In this document: positions 1 to 12,872 of the stretch, in pieces
How positions within the stretch are numbered: the first letter of the stretch is position 1
Layout of the letters: each line of letters begins with the position of its first letter
Origin: Diadema setosum
Lineage: Eukaryota > Echinodermata > Echinoidea > Diadematoida > Diadematidae
Length of the DNA stretch: 64,000 nt
Reading direction: 5' to 3'
NCBI RefSeq assembly: GCF_964275005.1
Contig: NC_092706.1
Coordinates: 8,613,644-8,677,643, forward strand
Notes under the pieces: model-generated
The model's database searches: none
What the model saw: the letters and a program-made list of their open reading frames with translations, nothing else
Told to the model about the DNA's origin: nothing
Program-made: the position numbers and the translations under genes

Positions 1-94
1 TCACATATTGTATTATTATACTCCAAACACACACACATACACACATTTACACACACACACAACAAATCATACACATCACATATCATGCAGCTCA

Positions 95-149
95 CAATAC
101 ACACACACACACACACACACGCACACACGCACACACACACACACACACA

Positions 150-183
<34 letters not shown>
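95..183. repeat. (CA)n microsatellite
   Basis: Long CA dinucleotide run with a few CG interruptions. Reading frames across it encode only Thr-His or Cys-Val repeats and are not genes. Confidence 0.95.
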
Positions 184-186
<3 letters not shown>

Positions 187-251
187 GCATAACTTACCAG
201 TCATACCCATCCCACCAAAGCTTAACACCGGAGGAACCACCCCGAGCCCGG

Positions 252-469
252 GGCGACAATCTGTGACGGGGCGACAATCCGTGTCGCAACAATTTTTTTG
301 CCAACACGGATTGTCGCCTTCGAGGTCAAAAACTGGGAACTGCACAAGCGTCACGGATTGTCGCCAGGCGACAATCCGTGTAGGGGGCGACAATCCGTGC
401 CGCCAGCGCCCGTCACGGATTGTCGCCCCGAGCAGGAGGCGACAATCCGTGTAGGGGCGACAATCCGTG
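252..469. repeat. Cluster of nine 14-mers GGCGACAATCCGTG in both orientations
   Basis: The 14-mer occurs forward at 252 (one mismatch), 270, 367, 386, 438 and 456, and reversed at 305, 352 and 414. The pair 352-365/367-380 is a perfect hairpin with a one-base loop. Copies at 270 and 456 are both followed by TCGCAACA. The segment is GC-rich and CpG-rich, unlike its AT-rich surroundings. It could be a foldback element, a protein-binding array or the edge of a larger repeat. I do not recognise it. Confidence 0.85.
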
Positions 470-499
470 TCGCAACAGGGGGGATTACTGGTCATTATA

Positions 500-2896
500 C
501 ACCAATGTAATTATCCTTAATCGCGTTACGCATAATTCAGTTGAAATAACGTGCTGTTACGTAGGCGTTATCATAATTCTTGTCTCGTAAGTATGTAACA
601 ACATTGCTGTTGTCAATGAACACGTTTTCTCTAATGGTTTTGCTAGTGATGTTTATTATATTCATATTGATTCTCTCCTTTTATTTATCTTCATTTGGTA
701 TATTGAACTTCATGACATGGCAGTACGCAAAGATCGCGGATAGAAATAATCGGCGTGAAAACTGTTCTTCAGAGGCTAAGTAATGTACATGGTCCCTTGT
801 TGACTAACCTAGTTTTTAGAAAGTCGAAAAATGAGAAATAATATTCTTCCTAATCATTATGGAGTCAGCTGTATAGCTAGTAACGTGGTTGTGGGCAACA
901 TATCAGTATTATTCCGATAATTAATCACCATCACACTTATAAACAAGATCAAGAAGAAGAAAAAAATCACACGGCACACACAGGCCGTCCAGTAGGCTGA
1001 CATCACAGTAACACACACGACGTTACCTGAACCGCCACGGGTACTTTCCAACTTGTCTACCCTGCAGGTAGAGACATGTATAATGTAGGTTCCGGTATAA
1101 AGCTCTTAGAAGAATATCAATGAACACCTGCATGACACCTGCATGCTGGGATCAAAGGACGCAAATTGCTACGGGCGGGTTTCGGCAGAAAATCGGGGTG
1201 GGAGCAGACGTGAGAGGAAAGAAGCTCATTTTTGCGGGCTCTTCAACTCTCTATAATTCCAAATACGGCTAGAAATCTGAATGAGAGGGATTTCATCATT
1301 GATTTCTATGTAGGGAACGAAGAGCAAACATCGCTGATACATGCAACTGATACTGAAATTAGGGGGGTGGTAATAATTAGCCATATTGGTGTGAGCATCC
1401 TGTGTTCAGACATCACACTTTGCACCAAATAGCAACACCACTTTATACAATTTTTTGATACATGAGCAATCACAAACTGATAGCAGCACTTATGAACTCA
1501 TTCCAGAATGAGTCGGAATGAGAGTAGGAGTATTAAAAAGTTATAAACTAAACCTTTCACTAGAACCTCTTACATAATTATGTTAACACGTCGAAAGAAT
1601 TTGTGTAAAATGACAAAGAAATCCAAATGTTTCGTCAAAATTTCAAACATAATGTCATTCAGATTTAGATTTTCCAAACTGACTTCGTGTCACAGAGAGG
1701 TGGTGGTGGTGGTGGTGATGGTGGAAGAGGAGGGGGGGGGGGGGAGCTCCTCAATTTGTAATACTCGTGACATCTCACCATAGACGCTCTGTCATCTTTC
1801 GCAAGTATGAGTCGAATATGCACCGTAGAGGGCGTCATGAATTGTTCTGAATTTCAGAGTATGAGCTTTCCTATGTGGACTGTTGGCTTTACTTTTTAGT
1901 TATCCTGCGTTTTAATTTATTTACCTTTTATATCCCCAAACATATGTGCATATAGGCCTACCTTGTTGTATATGTGCCTACATGTCGTGTATAAAAATAT
2001 CGCCCAAGGATATAATATTGCAGAATTTATTGCTTAAATGAGAAGAAAAAAAAAAAAGAAACCACACCCAAAAGCAAAATTGATTCTCAATTTTCACAAC
2101 GATTTCTCTTCAGGTTTATCAAAGCCCCGGTGGTATGCCAATGTAATTCAATTTCCCTCATATATTCTCAAAATATCAGATTATAAACTTTGGAATAATA
2201 TCATGATAGAAGGAAATGTTTATGCCTTACGTCATAAGGACAGAGAATACCAAAATCAATTCGACACACCGACCCAGACCTGTGGAATTTCGATCTCGTA
2301 CAATTCGCTCAATTGGCCCTTTTAAATAATTAATTCGTTAAACATACTCATGCCTGTTGCCAAATGTCTGTGATGTAACATAAATATCCAGAAAATGTAT
2401 TCTGTTGTTACTTGAAGTAGTTTTATTCTATTTTAGATACTGACTTCTGCATACAGATTCCACATGAATTTTTTTATTTTTTATTTTGATGTTTATAACT
2501 GGTCCGTACTTTTGCCTCAACCAGCCGTTAACTGGCAACATTGTGAATGTACCTACAATAGTAACTGTAGTGTATCGTTTGTTATTTTCTGTAGCTAAGT
2601 AAGTTGATAGTTTGTTAAAACTGTTTATTTATTTATTTTTTTGTGTAATTAATGACGCTCATAATATTACGCTAGGCTCACCTGGGTTCCTCCTTTATGG
2701 TACATTGTTTGGATTTTTTCCTTTTATTATAATATCTCTGTTTTCTCTCACGCATGAGTTCCTAATCTCTCATGCGCAAAGTTAGCCATGATCAATGATG
2801 AATATAACTGTATGTTTTCGACAGTGATTTGTTGATTAATTTGTGCCATGCAGAAACAGTGTATGAAGTAAATGAAAGATGAAAAATACACAACTG

Positions 2897-2900
<4 letters not shown>
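500..2900. other. Stretch without recognisable gene
   Basis: Only short open frames without family resemblance are seen. The stretch holds a GGT/GTG-rich run and a G-run near 1700-1745 and scattered A/T runs. No RNA gene or complete transposon was recognised. Confidence 0.5.

Positions 2901-2944
<44 letters not shown>
2901..2944. repeat. (TA)n microsatellite
   Basis: Pure TA run that directly abuts the left end of the TGACC element at 2945. Confidence 0.95.
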
Positions 2945-2947
<3 letters not shown>

Positions 2948-3630
2948 CCCTGCACCACAAGACCAACAAAAAGTCGCCAGACATGGATTTTTAGCTAGGG
3001 GAAGATTCTGAAAGAGCAGACTCTAAGCTTTAAAATGATGTATAACTCAATTCAAATGGATTCTCCAAACCTGTATAAATATTGGAAAGAAAGCACACAC
3101 TCTGGAAAAGTCTGCACTGAGAAAAGAGGCTCTGAAGTATAGAACATATATTCAAGCGCCTAATCTTTACTAAACGGTAATACCTGTGCCATTAATGGGA
3201 CAAAAAACATGATGTTAACCAATATAGCAACAACAGTGAAGGGATTATCAAATTAAGCTGATATTAAACATGCTCTATAAGCACATTCTGCCCATGGTAA
3301 ATACCAGCTTTCAAAGCAGTAGCATCATCCTTCCAAAAGTTATTAGACTTGAAAGTGAAGAGTGTGCAAATGATTTTCAAGAATTGAAAAGGGCCTCTAA
3401 GAAAAACCTGATCACGCTACTCTACCATAATGGGGGTTGTAGAGAAACTGCTGAAGACCAACTTTCCCATTCAATTTATGATCGCAAACTTGATGATAAT
3501 GTAGAAGAAGAAAAGCTCTTTCAGAAAACAAGGAAACCTAAAAATTGACTTGGTTGATCCATTTCACCTTTCTTGAGTCCTCACGTAAAATCAAGGGGTG
3601 CGACTTTTTGTTTGTTTTGTGTTTCATGGT

Positions 3631-3632
<2 letters not shown>
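2945..3632 (+). mobile_element. TGACC-ended non-autonomous DNA element, full-length copy
   Basis: The left end reads TGACCCTGCACCACAAGACC and continues into AAAAAGTCGCCAG. The right end, reversed, has the same TGACC...GCA...ACAAAA...AAAAAGTCGCACC layout, so it has terminal inverted repeats of about 30 bp. No transposase is present. The same ~690-bp sequence recurs at 17536, 47579, 50046 and 62234, with partial copies elsewhere. This copy is bracketed by (TA)n on both sides. The superfamily is not assigned. Confidence 0.8.

Positions 3633-3633
<1 letters not shown>

Positions 3634-3689
<56 letters not shown>
3634..3689. repeat. (TA)n microsatellite
   Basis: TA run abutting the right end of the element at 2945-3632. 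Confidence 0.95.
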
Positions 3690-3696
<7 letters not shown>

Positions 3697-3699
3697 ACA

Positions 3700-4970
3700 T
3701 ATCTGTAGGCATATGGCTGCAGGATACAAGAACTAAGAAAGTAGAGAATGTTGTTTGATACAAATTAACCATGATGCTGATGGGGAAAATCAATATGTAA
3801 GAAAAAGAAAGAGAGAGAGAAAAAAAGTAACATTTTATGTAATCGTAATCCCAGAAGCCGTGTTATTCTTTTTTTTTAAACTAAGGTTAACAAAGGTGAT
3901 AATTACTAGCGAGCTTTAGATAAGCAACAAGAACGTAAAGACTCCTCCCGAGTTGGACAATGGAAATAGCTGTGTTGCGCATGTGCAGAACACCACTTTC
4001 TTTTTTTTTTCTGTGTCTAGTAGCGTCGTATTTAGCAATCGCGTCGACAAGATCTAAAGCTCGCTATTGTAGGAGATCGATTGGTGACAATGTAGAAACA
4101 AATATAATAACAGATTATTTGTCGGTCAAAACACATTCAAAGCAACTGTTTATTTTTCTGTTAACAAGATGTGAAGTTTAATATGATACAGATTGTCGGC
4201 TTCGGTTAACGAAACGATTGTGAAACTATATGTTTTTGTCAATTTGGAACATTTGCGGCAAAGTTTTCGGCAAGCATTGACAATAAAGTCGTTAAATATT
4301 TCTGCAATCTGCTTTGGCTCTCCCGTTTAAGTCGGTTTCAAGATGTCAAAGCTCAAAACTGTATAGATCATAAAGTATTCGTTTGTTTCCTCTTTGGCAA
4401 GAAATGTTAGCATATTAAAGAAAAGAGGTCTTGTTTGATAAGAAAGTAAGTTTCCCAAATGGTGGGAAGTGGTAAATCAATAAATCAAATTCAGAATCAG
4501 AGTCAGAGTCAGAGTCAGAGTCAGAATGCAGTAGCTTTGGTAGATAATTTTCTTTCATTAGGAATTCAATTTCAATTTATATGTGTCTCAAGTATAGAAT
4601 GATTGAAACATTGAATAAAATTGAATTCTATTTAAGTCATTTGACACACTTAAACCAACTTACTCACTTAAAATCATTCTATCTCTTGATAACTACTAAA
4701 GGATACGCTGCATTCAAGTGGTATCGATCAGTTTGCGACACCACAATTAGCATTTATCTCACATATAGGTAACTGCACAATTGGTAAAATTCCTCATCTA
4801 AACGTCTTACCTTAATTTCTAATTAGTTAACAGTTATCTAGAAATTAAAATCGTTACATTAGTCATGTTTGAATGACAGATTAAGCACACTTTCTACATA
4901 CTGTTTTGACGGTAAGATATGTGAATTGAGAAATCAAATATTCAAGGTAAGCTTTTAGTAGTTCCACGGA
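3700..4970. other. Stretch without recognisable gene
   Basis: AT-rich sequence without a convincing coding frame. It includes a short hexamer array (CAGAGT)n at about 4498-4523. Confidence 0.5.
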
Positions 4971-5760
4971 TCATCTTTGTTGATATCTGATCCAGTTTAA
5001 TTGGTATCCTAAAGTGCAAGGCTTGATGCCATAAATGTACGTGTGGACATCTGTAATTTTCGCGTTTGGATCAACCGCAATGAATCTCACAAGAGAATTG
5101 TCGATCGGCGAACTTATAGTGAAAAGGAGTAATTTGGACGAATGCATAAGATATTTTGTAACTCTTCTATCTGACCCAGGGGTCCCTTGAAAACAACGCC
5201 TGTACGCCTCTGAATGGGAATACCCTAATTTTAAAGCGGACATGAATATTAAAAGATCCGATTGTTTTTTGGTAGACAACAATGATGGTAGTGTAGCATA
5301 GATGTTAGGCACCAGAGCTGCAAGTTGGAAAGTTACATGCACCTATCAATAATAAAGACAAGCCATGGGCAAGGCTTATTGGAAAAATCGACTTAGTGTA
5401 CAAGTTATCGATCATTCATGTAATCAAAACTTTCTATCTATGTTCCCGTCCTTCTGAGGCTAGATTTATGAAGTGGGGCGTAAGTACGTTACTTTGCTGG
5501 TAAAGTAAAGAGAGGGTGGAGTGTTCACTGATGTACCCCACTTCTACACAGCTTCAAATATTGACCAACTTTGATGAACCGATTGGCGCAATCTCTAATC
5601 GAGCAGCCTGCTTCATGATATAATTAAAGAATTCCCATTTTTGAAGCAATTGACCAAGTATTATGTTTGCAAACAGGCTGGTATACTCGAAACCATTACT
5701 GGTCACATTTGATGCATACATGTAGGTCAGTTGTATCACAAAACATCCCATCATAATCAT
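4971..5760 (-). CDS. Candidate two-exon gene of unknown function
   Basis: Two minus-strand open frames, 5760-5554 (68 codons, starting MIMMGCFVIQL) and 5342-4971 (about 123 codons, ending WIRYQQR), may be exons of one gene. A good acceptor (CTCTTTCTATTTTAG) lies 14 nt before the first ATG, the same layout as receptor gene A next door. A weaker acceptor (TTATTGATAG) directly precedes the second frame. The first frame begins with a hydrophobic stretch that could be a signal peptide and has an N-x-T sequon shortly after. No clear donor joins the two frames (TTG|GTCAAT is weak), and I recognise no domain. They could be unrelated chance frames, so confidence is low. Confidence 0.25.
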
Positions 5761-6150
5761 TTTGAATTGAATCCTAAAATAGAAAGAGATATCACTATTT
5801 TTCTTTATAAACCATTACTGTATACGGTTTAATCTAGAAACAATTCTATTATAACTACGGTTCACATTTCGTAAATTTAACAATACTTAACACTTATTAT
5901 ACTGAGTAACATTTTTATATAGGTCGTTTCTTTCGCTAACTCACATTTCAAAACTATTTTTGTTTGATCTGCAGATAGTAAACAATGTCTTTAGATTATC
6001 CATGACCATAGAGAATGTTGGGAGAGCTCCATTAATTCATGATTGCACTGGTAGGCTTTGTAAGAAGGATCGCAGGATATTTTGCCTCAGAATCTGTCAG
6101 GTTTGACTTAGAGAGCAGTCATCATAACAGCCATGTTGCTTTGCTACCCT

Positions 6151-7227
6151 TCAAATTTCAGGAGAGGCCAAATCTCCAAATATGGGCGTATTCGTACTTC
6201 TTCCAGTGAAGAGCTCTTGCAGTGCTTTGCGGAATCGCTGGTGCCGGAGTGTGTAAATGAACGGGTTAACCCACGAATTGCACAGGGCCAGAGTGATGAA
6301 AACCCAGTGGACTCGGCTGTAGAGATAGGTGGCTGGGATGATGCCGAGGTTAAAGGCGACGAAGGCAAGCTGGTTTGGTCCCCAGCATGTGACGTACACG
6401 ACGACTACGATGAGCATGAGATTGATGATTCGACGACGGGCAACGCTGTGAAATGAAGTCGCTGCCTTCTCGCGTAATGTTTCCTTCGGTGCAATCAGTG
6501 CGGCCCGGCGGAGGGATCGAGCGATGGCGATTTGGGTGGTGAACAAAATGGTCGTCGGAAAGGCGAGTCGAATCGTGAATGTTACGATTCCCAACACGAC
6601 TTGTGCATGTGGCGACGAGGAGAAGACACACTTCATGGTCTCTCCGTCCACGGTGATTGTGTACAGCGTCGACGACGAAAATATAGCCGAGCCGATCCAG
6701 AGGACAATGACGACCGTTACGACACGCTTCCGTCTGACAGAGCGATAGAAGCGCATTGGATACAGAACTGCGTATAAACGATCGAATGAAATAGCCACCA
6801 GGGTGTAGATCGACGCCGTCACCGATGTCCACATGGGGTAGTATCCGTGCCAGACCTTGCAATAGGCGATCCCTGCCCACGTGTCGGGAACGACTTCCGC
6901 CGGCGGGTGGGGAACCCAGAACAGCGACGTCAATAAATCTGCAATCGCCAAGTTTCCGACGAGAATGTCCGTCGATCGAATCCCTGAGTGACGCCGCAAT
7001 ATAACGATGATCACTAAAAGATTACCGCAGACTCCAAGAATGGTCGACATCAGCTGAAATATGGCATTCCATGACCATTCCATACGACCCCATGACCACT
7101 GTACCACCATTTCGGTGGAATTATGATTATCACTGTCGATGATTTCATACTCATATGACTCGGTGTGCACTTCTTCCATAGTGAAAGTGGCCATATCGGA
7201 AGGATGGCTGATAATGAAATCTGGCAT
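6151..7227 (-). CDS. Rhodopsin-class GPCR A, divergent minus-strand member
   Basis: A 358-residue seven-TM receptor at the plasma membrane, expected to signal through G proteins. The ligand is unknown. Landmarks seen: G68-N69 in TM1, LAIAD with D97 in TM2, C123 at the start of TM3 paired with C200 in ECL2, D149-R150-L151 at the end of TM3 (DRL instead of DRY), P224 in TM5, CWGP at 281-284 in TM6 and NPFIY at 321-325 in TM7. N36 is a glycosylation sequon. The N-terminus carries W44-S-W46 and W51-S-W53, the doubled motif found in the downstream array. The ATG lies 10 nt after a strong acceptor (TTCTCTCTCCACAG), implying a 5'UTR intron. A donor-like AAA|GTAAGT at about 8000 on the same strand is possible but unlinked. 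The gene is clearly related to but distant from B-G, and opposite in orientation. Confidence 0.93.
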   Translation of the reverse strand: MPDFIISHPSDMATFTMEEVHTESYEYEIIDSDNHNSTEMVVQWSWGRMEWSWNAIFQLMSTILGVCGNLLVIIVILRRHSGIRSTDILVGNLAIADLLTSLFWVPHPPAEVVPDTWAGIAYCKVWHGYYPMWTSVTASIYTLVAISFDRLYAVLYPMRFYRSVRRKRVVTVVIVLWIGSAIFSSSTLYTITVDGETMKCVFSSSPHAQVVLGIVTFTIRLAFPTTILFTTQIAIARSLRRAALIAPKETLREKAATSFHSVARRRIINLMLIVVVVYVTCWGPNQLAFVAFNLGIIPATYLYSRVHWVFITLALCNSWVNPFIYTLRHQRFRKALQELFTGRSTNTPIFGDLASPEI

Positions 7228-8436
7228 ATATTACTCCCTGTGGAGAGAGAAGAGAGACGAAAGTAATTATTCATTGAGACCAACGTTATTGGCGTCAAAC
7301 GCCACTACGTCAAAAATTCATGTACGCGAAGGTAGGTTTTCATCCCCAACTAATGCTAATAGTTAATGGATGTATCCGTGCATGTACCAAGGCCTTGCAC
7401 TCTGTAAGCAACCGTGTAGCATCTCATCACATCGTGCTGCTTATCGATAATTATATATTCATCTTGGTATACCATGATATATGGGATACCAATACCAAGA
7501 CTACAACAGGTTATTATGTACATATTATACACACATTAATCTACCGTTGTTCCGTTTTTTTTTTCTGTCTTTTTTTCTCCTGCCAAATTAAATATATATA
7601 TATTTTTTTTTCGGTTCCCAAAGAGATAAAAATCGAATTATTCACCAAAATTTGCAAACAGTAACGTATTATTTCATCATCTCATCTCATCACTATCTCA
7701 GAGGCTCCGGGCCTACCCTGTAGAATATCTAAGGATTAATATTTCATCAAAAAAGATAATTGTTATTATAGTCAATGAATAGTTTCTATACCTATCAATC
7801 GATCTCATTTAAAGGTGCGAATGTGGTTTGTGTTACTGTCTTTTATCAAGTAACTGAAAGCTTAATCTAAAGTCTTGTCTGATGCTACTTTCTAGAATCA
7901 AAACTTGGGCATAATGAACATTGTTCTCTGTCTGTTAAAGAAGCAACTACCTCCCCCTTGGAGGAAGCCTGTTACACTTACTACTGTGAGATTACTTACT
8001 TTGAGCCGATAGTTTGCGATTCATGTTTCTGTTTGAAAAGGTATGTACGCTACATAGAAACAAGCATTACAGAAAAAAAAGAAAAATGAAAAATAACTGT
8101 ATATAAACGACTTCATAAGACATGCTATTCATCTGATAATCTATGTATCACCTGAACTAATTTACTATTCCAAGATTCAGTTTTCATAACTATCTTCCTC
8201 TTTTGCTAATCTCGCAGAGTATTATGCGTTTTGACAAGAACAAATATTGACATTAGCCATTTCTAATATAAACAGAAAGTAACAGATCTAGCATATTGAA
8301 ATATTGCATTTTTATGGAAAGGAAGGAACCGTGCTCTCAGTGTAATGTGATGTGAAGACAATATCTATCATAGGGCTTACATGTACGTATATACATTATG
8401 CATATAATACATTAGATTCACTAAAATATGTCATAA

Positions 8437-8462
8437 TATATATACATATATATATCTATATA

Positions 8463-8503
<41 letters not shown>

Positions 8504-8521
8504 GTATGTATATTATATATA

Positions 8522-8561
<40 letters not shown>
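8437..8561. repeat. (TA)n compound microsatellite
   Basis: Two long TA runs separated by a short degenerate spacer around 8500-8525. Confidence 0.95.
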
Positions 8562-8566
<5 letters not shown>

Positions 8567-9758
8567 GCTCAGTGCTTACTTTGTATCAGTATTTTAACTG
8601 AAATCAGTTGAGTGGAAAGGAACGAATTAATCCCATGTACATGTATTAAAACACATTCTGCAAAATTCGTCTATACCTTGATCTTATGTCCTCATATGCG
8701 CGGAGTACCTACAGACTCGATGAAAAGCAATACGTGGAAGAAAGTTGACCACGCCACAACACTAAGAGAAGGGTAATGTGCGAAGTGGAGGTCTTGTCCA
8801 AATTACCTAGTTTTGTGTAAAAGCAAAATATTATGTAGTAACCACGTAGCAAGGAAATCCATGAAAGCTTAGGTTTTGTTGCTGTTTCACTTTTTTTTTC
8901 GAAAATAGGGAGTCAATCGTAAGTAAACATACATAAATGAGCTTGACAACTTTAAATGAGCGGCGCAAAATACCCCATGTATATAATGGATCATTCCAAA
9001 GTTTCACACAGATCACTTTATTGTTGAATAACCTTGTTTTGGAATACTTGAAACGTCATCGATAGTTAACTTTCTTGTATTTGATAAAGAAAAAGAAAAA
9101 AAATGCACAGGTCAATGCTGCTGTGATTGGTCGAAATTATCATGTTCAGTTCATTTTGTTACTCTAGTCATTATGGGTCCATTCATTTCGCTGTCATTAT
9201 ACACTGCTGTCGAATAGACGACTGTATGAAAAGAGGGAAACTGAAAGGTTCCCTCCACAATACTATCATTTTCCTCTTCTACCAGGAATGGAGATGCTAA
9301 TGGATTTTGCGATCAATAAAATCCACTTTTCCTGACAAACAACATGAAGGCTGCCTTCTTTTTCTAATGTACTCTCTCAACGCCATTGTCCACCGGAGGT
9401 ACGCAAATCTGAGTCATTCATCCGATGATATTTTGTAAAATATCGATCCAACTGATATCTCTCGCTCATATTTTTTTTTCATTTAATTTTTCTTTTTGCA
9501 GTGAAAAGAATCATATACACACACATCGTATATGATATTATATATCGTATATCATATCTATGTTCATGAATATGTGTGTATGTGCGCACGCAAAAAGAAA
9601 AAAAAAACTGCCTGTGATTGGGTAATCGCGATCCTTCATCTGTTATGAGTGACCAGTCACATACTCCCAACTGAGTGGGGAGGGAACGTAAACACACGTG
9701 CCTGCTAGTGCTACATAAGACCGTGTGTGAAGTTAATATTTATGTAATGTGCATCTGT

Positions 9759-9826
9759 TTGTGTGTGTGTGTGTGTGTGTGTGTCTCTCTCTCTCTCTCT
9801 CTCTCTCTGAGTGTGTGTGTGTGTAT
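9759..9826. repeat. (GT)n-(CT)n-(GT)n compound microsatellite
   Basis: GT run, then CT run from about 9785, then GT again. Its overlapping reading frames are low-complexity artefacts. Confidence 0.95.
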
Positions 9827-9967
9827 GTAGTGTCTGATACGTACATTGAGATTAACTCTGTGTACACACACACAAGGAACAAAACGAAAATGTATACGCT
9901 TGCAATAATCTCAGCAGAAATTACCCGCCTACTTAAAAAAAAAAAATACATGTGATTGATTTTACTT

Positions 9968-10030
9968 GCATGCACATGCACACACACACACACTCACACA
10001 CACACACACCAACACACACCAACACACACT
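9968..10030. repeat. (CA)n microsatellite
   Basis: Interrupted CA array, followed by more CA-rich sequence to about 10110. Confidence 0.95.
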
Positions 10031-11468
10031 TTATTTATGATATTTTTTGAAGGTCATTCACTGCCAGCATCACACACACACCCATACACCCACACTCCTC
10101 CATACATACCTTCCGCTTTCTACATCTTCTCGTTCTTTTGACTCATCTGAACTGGAGAATTCTCCTTGTTCAAGACTCTTCTCTGGTTTAAAGTCATTTT
10201 TCTTTTACGACTATCCCATTCTCTAGAAAGAATACCCTCGCTTACTCCCCTTTCTCGCTCCTTCTTCCTCTCCTATCATCTCATATCCCCTTTCATTCCA
10301 ACAGTCCTTTTAAGGTCTCACACATTGTGATCGACCGCAAACGCAGCATTATGTAACTTCACTTTTTTTTTCTTTTTTTTTTTTTTTTTGCAGAGAGTGT
10401 GCTTAAATGATTGTATTGCTGCTTGAAAAAATGAGTATTAAGTGTTATATAGATGGTGTCTTTATCAAAATCCCTTTGATCCTGAAGCTGCCGAAGACAA
10501 AGAGAAAGAGAGAGAAAATGAATAGATGTGAGATATTGGATATTAAATAATCATTGTTTAAGCATCATTGCGTCACTGCTAGGACAGCCTTCCATTCAGT
10601 TGTTAATAATGTTGCCCGGTAAGCAGTAGGTTAATGGGGTTTACATACTAGACCAATTCCTTCTTTGTATTATTTTTTGTTGTTGTTCAGGATAACATTA
10701 ATCAAATATACATCACTTATTTAACCGAGAGTAAAACACATACACAAACTTCTGAGGATATCACATACCGTGTTGTCTAACATTGATAAGCTGAGACATG
10801 ATTACATAGAAAGTAATCATTTTCTCATCAAAAAAAAAAAAAAAAAATCCTGTAATTCAGTAAATACACAATAGGGAGGGAGGAGGGGACTAGAATTGTA
10901 TGACTGAGACAAAGAAAAATATATTTAACCTTGGAAGAAAAATTGCCTTTTAACAAATTGTCTTTAGAGGATGATTTCAAAACGTTCCACACGTAGCCTT
11001 GACAGCCGAAACGACGAAGTGCATTGTATTGCTACTTGAAAAACAAAACAAAACAAACAAATAAATAAAAAAATCCATCATATGATGGTACGTGATAAGT
11101 ATCTGATTTCTCACCTGGAGAGATCCTTTCGCACAATTGCACAGATCTTATAAAAAAGCTTTTTGTGCTGTAGTAGTACAATGCAAGGCATTACGGTGGC
11201 CTTAAGAGCACACGCCTTTTCTTCCGTCACTGATCGGGCCAATCAAAAGCAAGTACTTGAATGAAAAGAGGTGAAATGAACGAATGAGGGAAAACTTGGA
11301 AAGTTGTAAGAAAAACAACAACAAATACAGCAACCAAACCAGTAACACAGACTAAAAAAAAAATAAAAAAAATCTGAACTATAGATATCAGATCTTCACG
11401 CATAAACACGGGGAGTGTTTGAAATATGAAATCACATTGCTGTTTCTACCAATCCTTGCTGAGATTAC

Positions 11469-11600
11469 TACAAGTAGTGCAATGCTACTCATAGTAAGGC
11501 ACACCTCGTCGGAGCTTCGCATGGGCCTGTCATAACGTCTTACTATTATACCATCGGAACGACTCTCTCCTGTATGCAGGTAGGAGCTTTTTACCGAGGC
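11469..11600 (+). promoter_or_regulatory. Core promoter and leader exon of receptor B (diverged)
   Basis: This aligns by eye with the better conserved blocks upstream of C-G. The TATA position reads TACAAGTAG (11469-11477), a weakened box. The leader shows the shared CTCGTCG/GAGCTTCGCATGG pattern, ending at GGC|GTAAAT (intron from 11601). An alternative donor GCAG|GTAGGA lies at 11580. The matching acceptor is CTTCTTTCAG ending at 12808. The block upstream (10985-11300) is also homologous to the C unit, so this copy belongs to the array. Confidence 0.5.
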
Positions 11601-12872
11601 GTAAATAGACACTTGAAAACAATTAACGTTTCAGGAGAGCCATTTAGGAATATCAAACCTTAACACATACTAAGTTTTCTGTGTTTTATTTTGATTACAA
11701 ACATTTACGAACGTTACTTCAGCAGCAACACCCGATGCGATTCCTTGCTAGATAATGACATGTTCAAAATGGGAAATGTCATTTAAAGTCTCTTCATAAA
11801 TAACCGAAGTAGAAGATAAATCATTCAACTGGTTATCCCTAAAGTCACCTACATCACTAACAAGATATAGCATATGAACCAGATTCTCTAAGAACTCGGC
11901 TAATTTTTCTGTTGTTTTACTTTTACATGAAGTCTCCGAAATTGACTTTATTGTAGCTTTACTACTGTCCCCTCAAAGCAAGAACGAATTGCTACCGGAT
12001 CTTGTTAAAATCCACAGTACCTCAGAAATCTAGGGTATGCCACTTTCACAAGGTAAAGTATGATTTTCTTCGTATTTCACTGGTTCCGGGAATCGGGAAA
12101 TCAAATATTTTTCAATCGTCAAAAAGAAAAATCTGGTGTGATAACTAAGGAGTTTTTTTTTTATTTGTTACTGACACATTTTCTTGACCCTTAGTATCCC
12201 ACTTGCCAAACCAAAAAAAAAAAAAAAAATGATAACCTTTCATTTATCACTCACCACAATCTACTCTGAGTCGGATTTGCAAAAACATGCTTTGAAGTAA
12301 ACATTGCGCTTTTACGATGTAGATCAAGTTCAGACAGTAGGCAGTGAAAATAGAAAAATAATATTTTCCCCAAAAATGTAAGGTCCATAAGATATTGGGA
12401 AATTACCTCATTTTGAAATTTCCTCGTCATTAATGTCTATGGGTACACCGTTATGGTGGTAGGGCATCCTATCAAATTACGAAATACTGGGTTGTAGGTA
12501 GCCTGTCAATCCTCCATCGATCTTTCTCAGGACTGTTTAAACAGCACTGTGGTCCTCGGGAATGTTGATCTTCAACAATCAAAAGACTGGGATAAATAAT
12601 GTACGAGTATCATAATTATTATTGTGGTCATTAATCATCAATTTTATTAAAAGAATAAGAGTAGAAAAATCTACTTTGGCATGCGTGTCTTTCATTTTTT
12701 TTCGGCTGAATAGCAGTTGTCTATATATATATATATATAAAAAATTCAACAGTTGCTAAAGACTTTTCTACTTCATTCTTGATCCATCTTATTTTCTGCT
12801 TCTTTCAGCTTGGGTAAAACACCAGTTCTTTGAGATAACTCCATAGAATCTTCACAGGGTGTGAACGGCAGC

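Larger units (their letters stand above)
7243..10980. other. Microsatellite-rich intergenic region
   Basis: It lies between receptor A and the array. I see A/T runs and dinucleotide arrays (listed separately) but no gene. Any 5' leader exon of gene A should lie in its left part. Confidence 0.5.

Noticed and set aside
252-469. CRISPR-like array
   Set aside because: Repeats are only 14 bp, in both orientations, with irregular spacers, in a eukaryotic context without cas-like genes.
3270-3548. 92-codon frame
   Set aside because: Lies wholly within a TGACC element, and other copies do not keep the frame.
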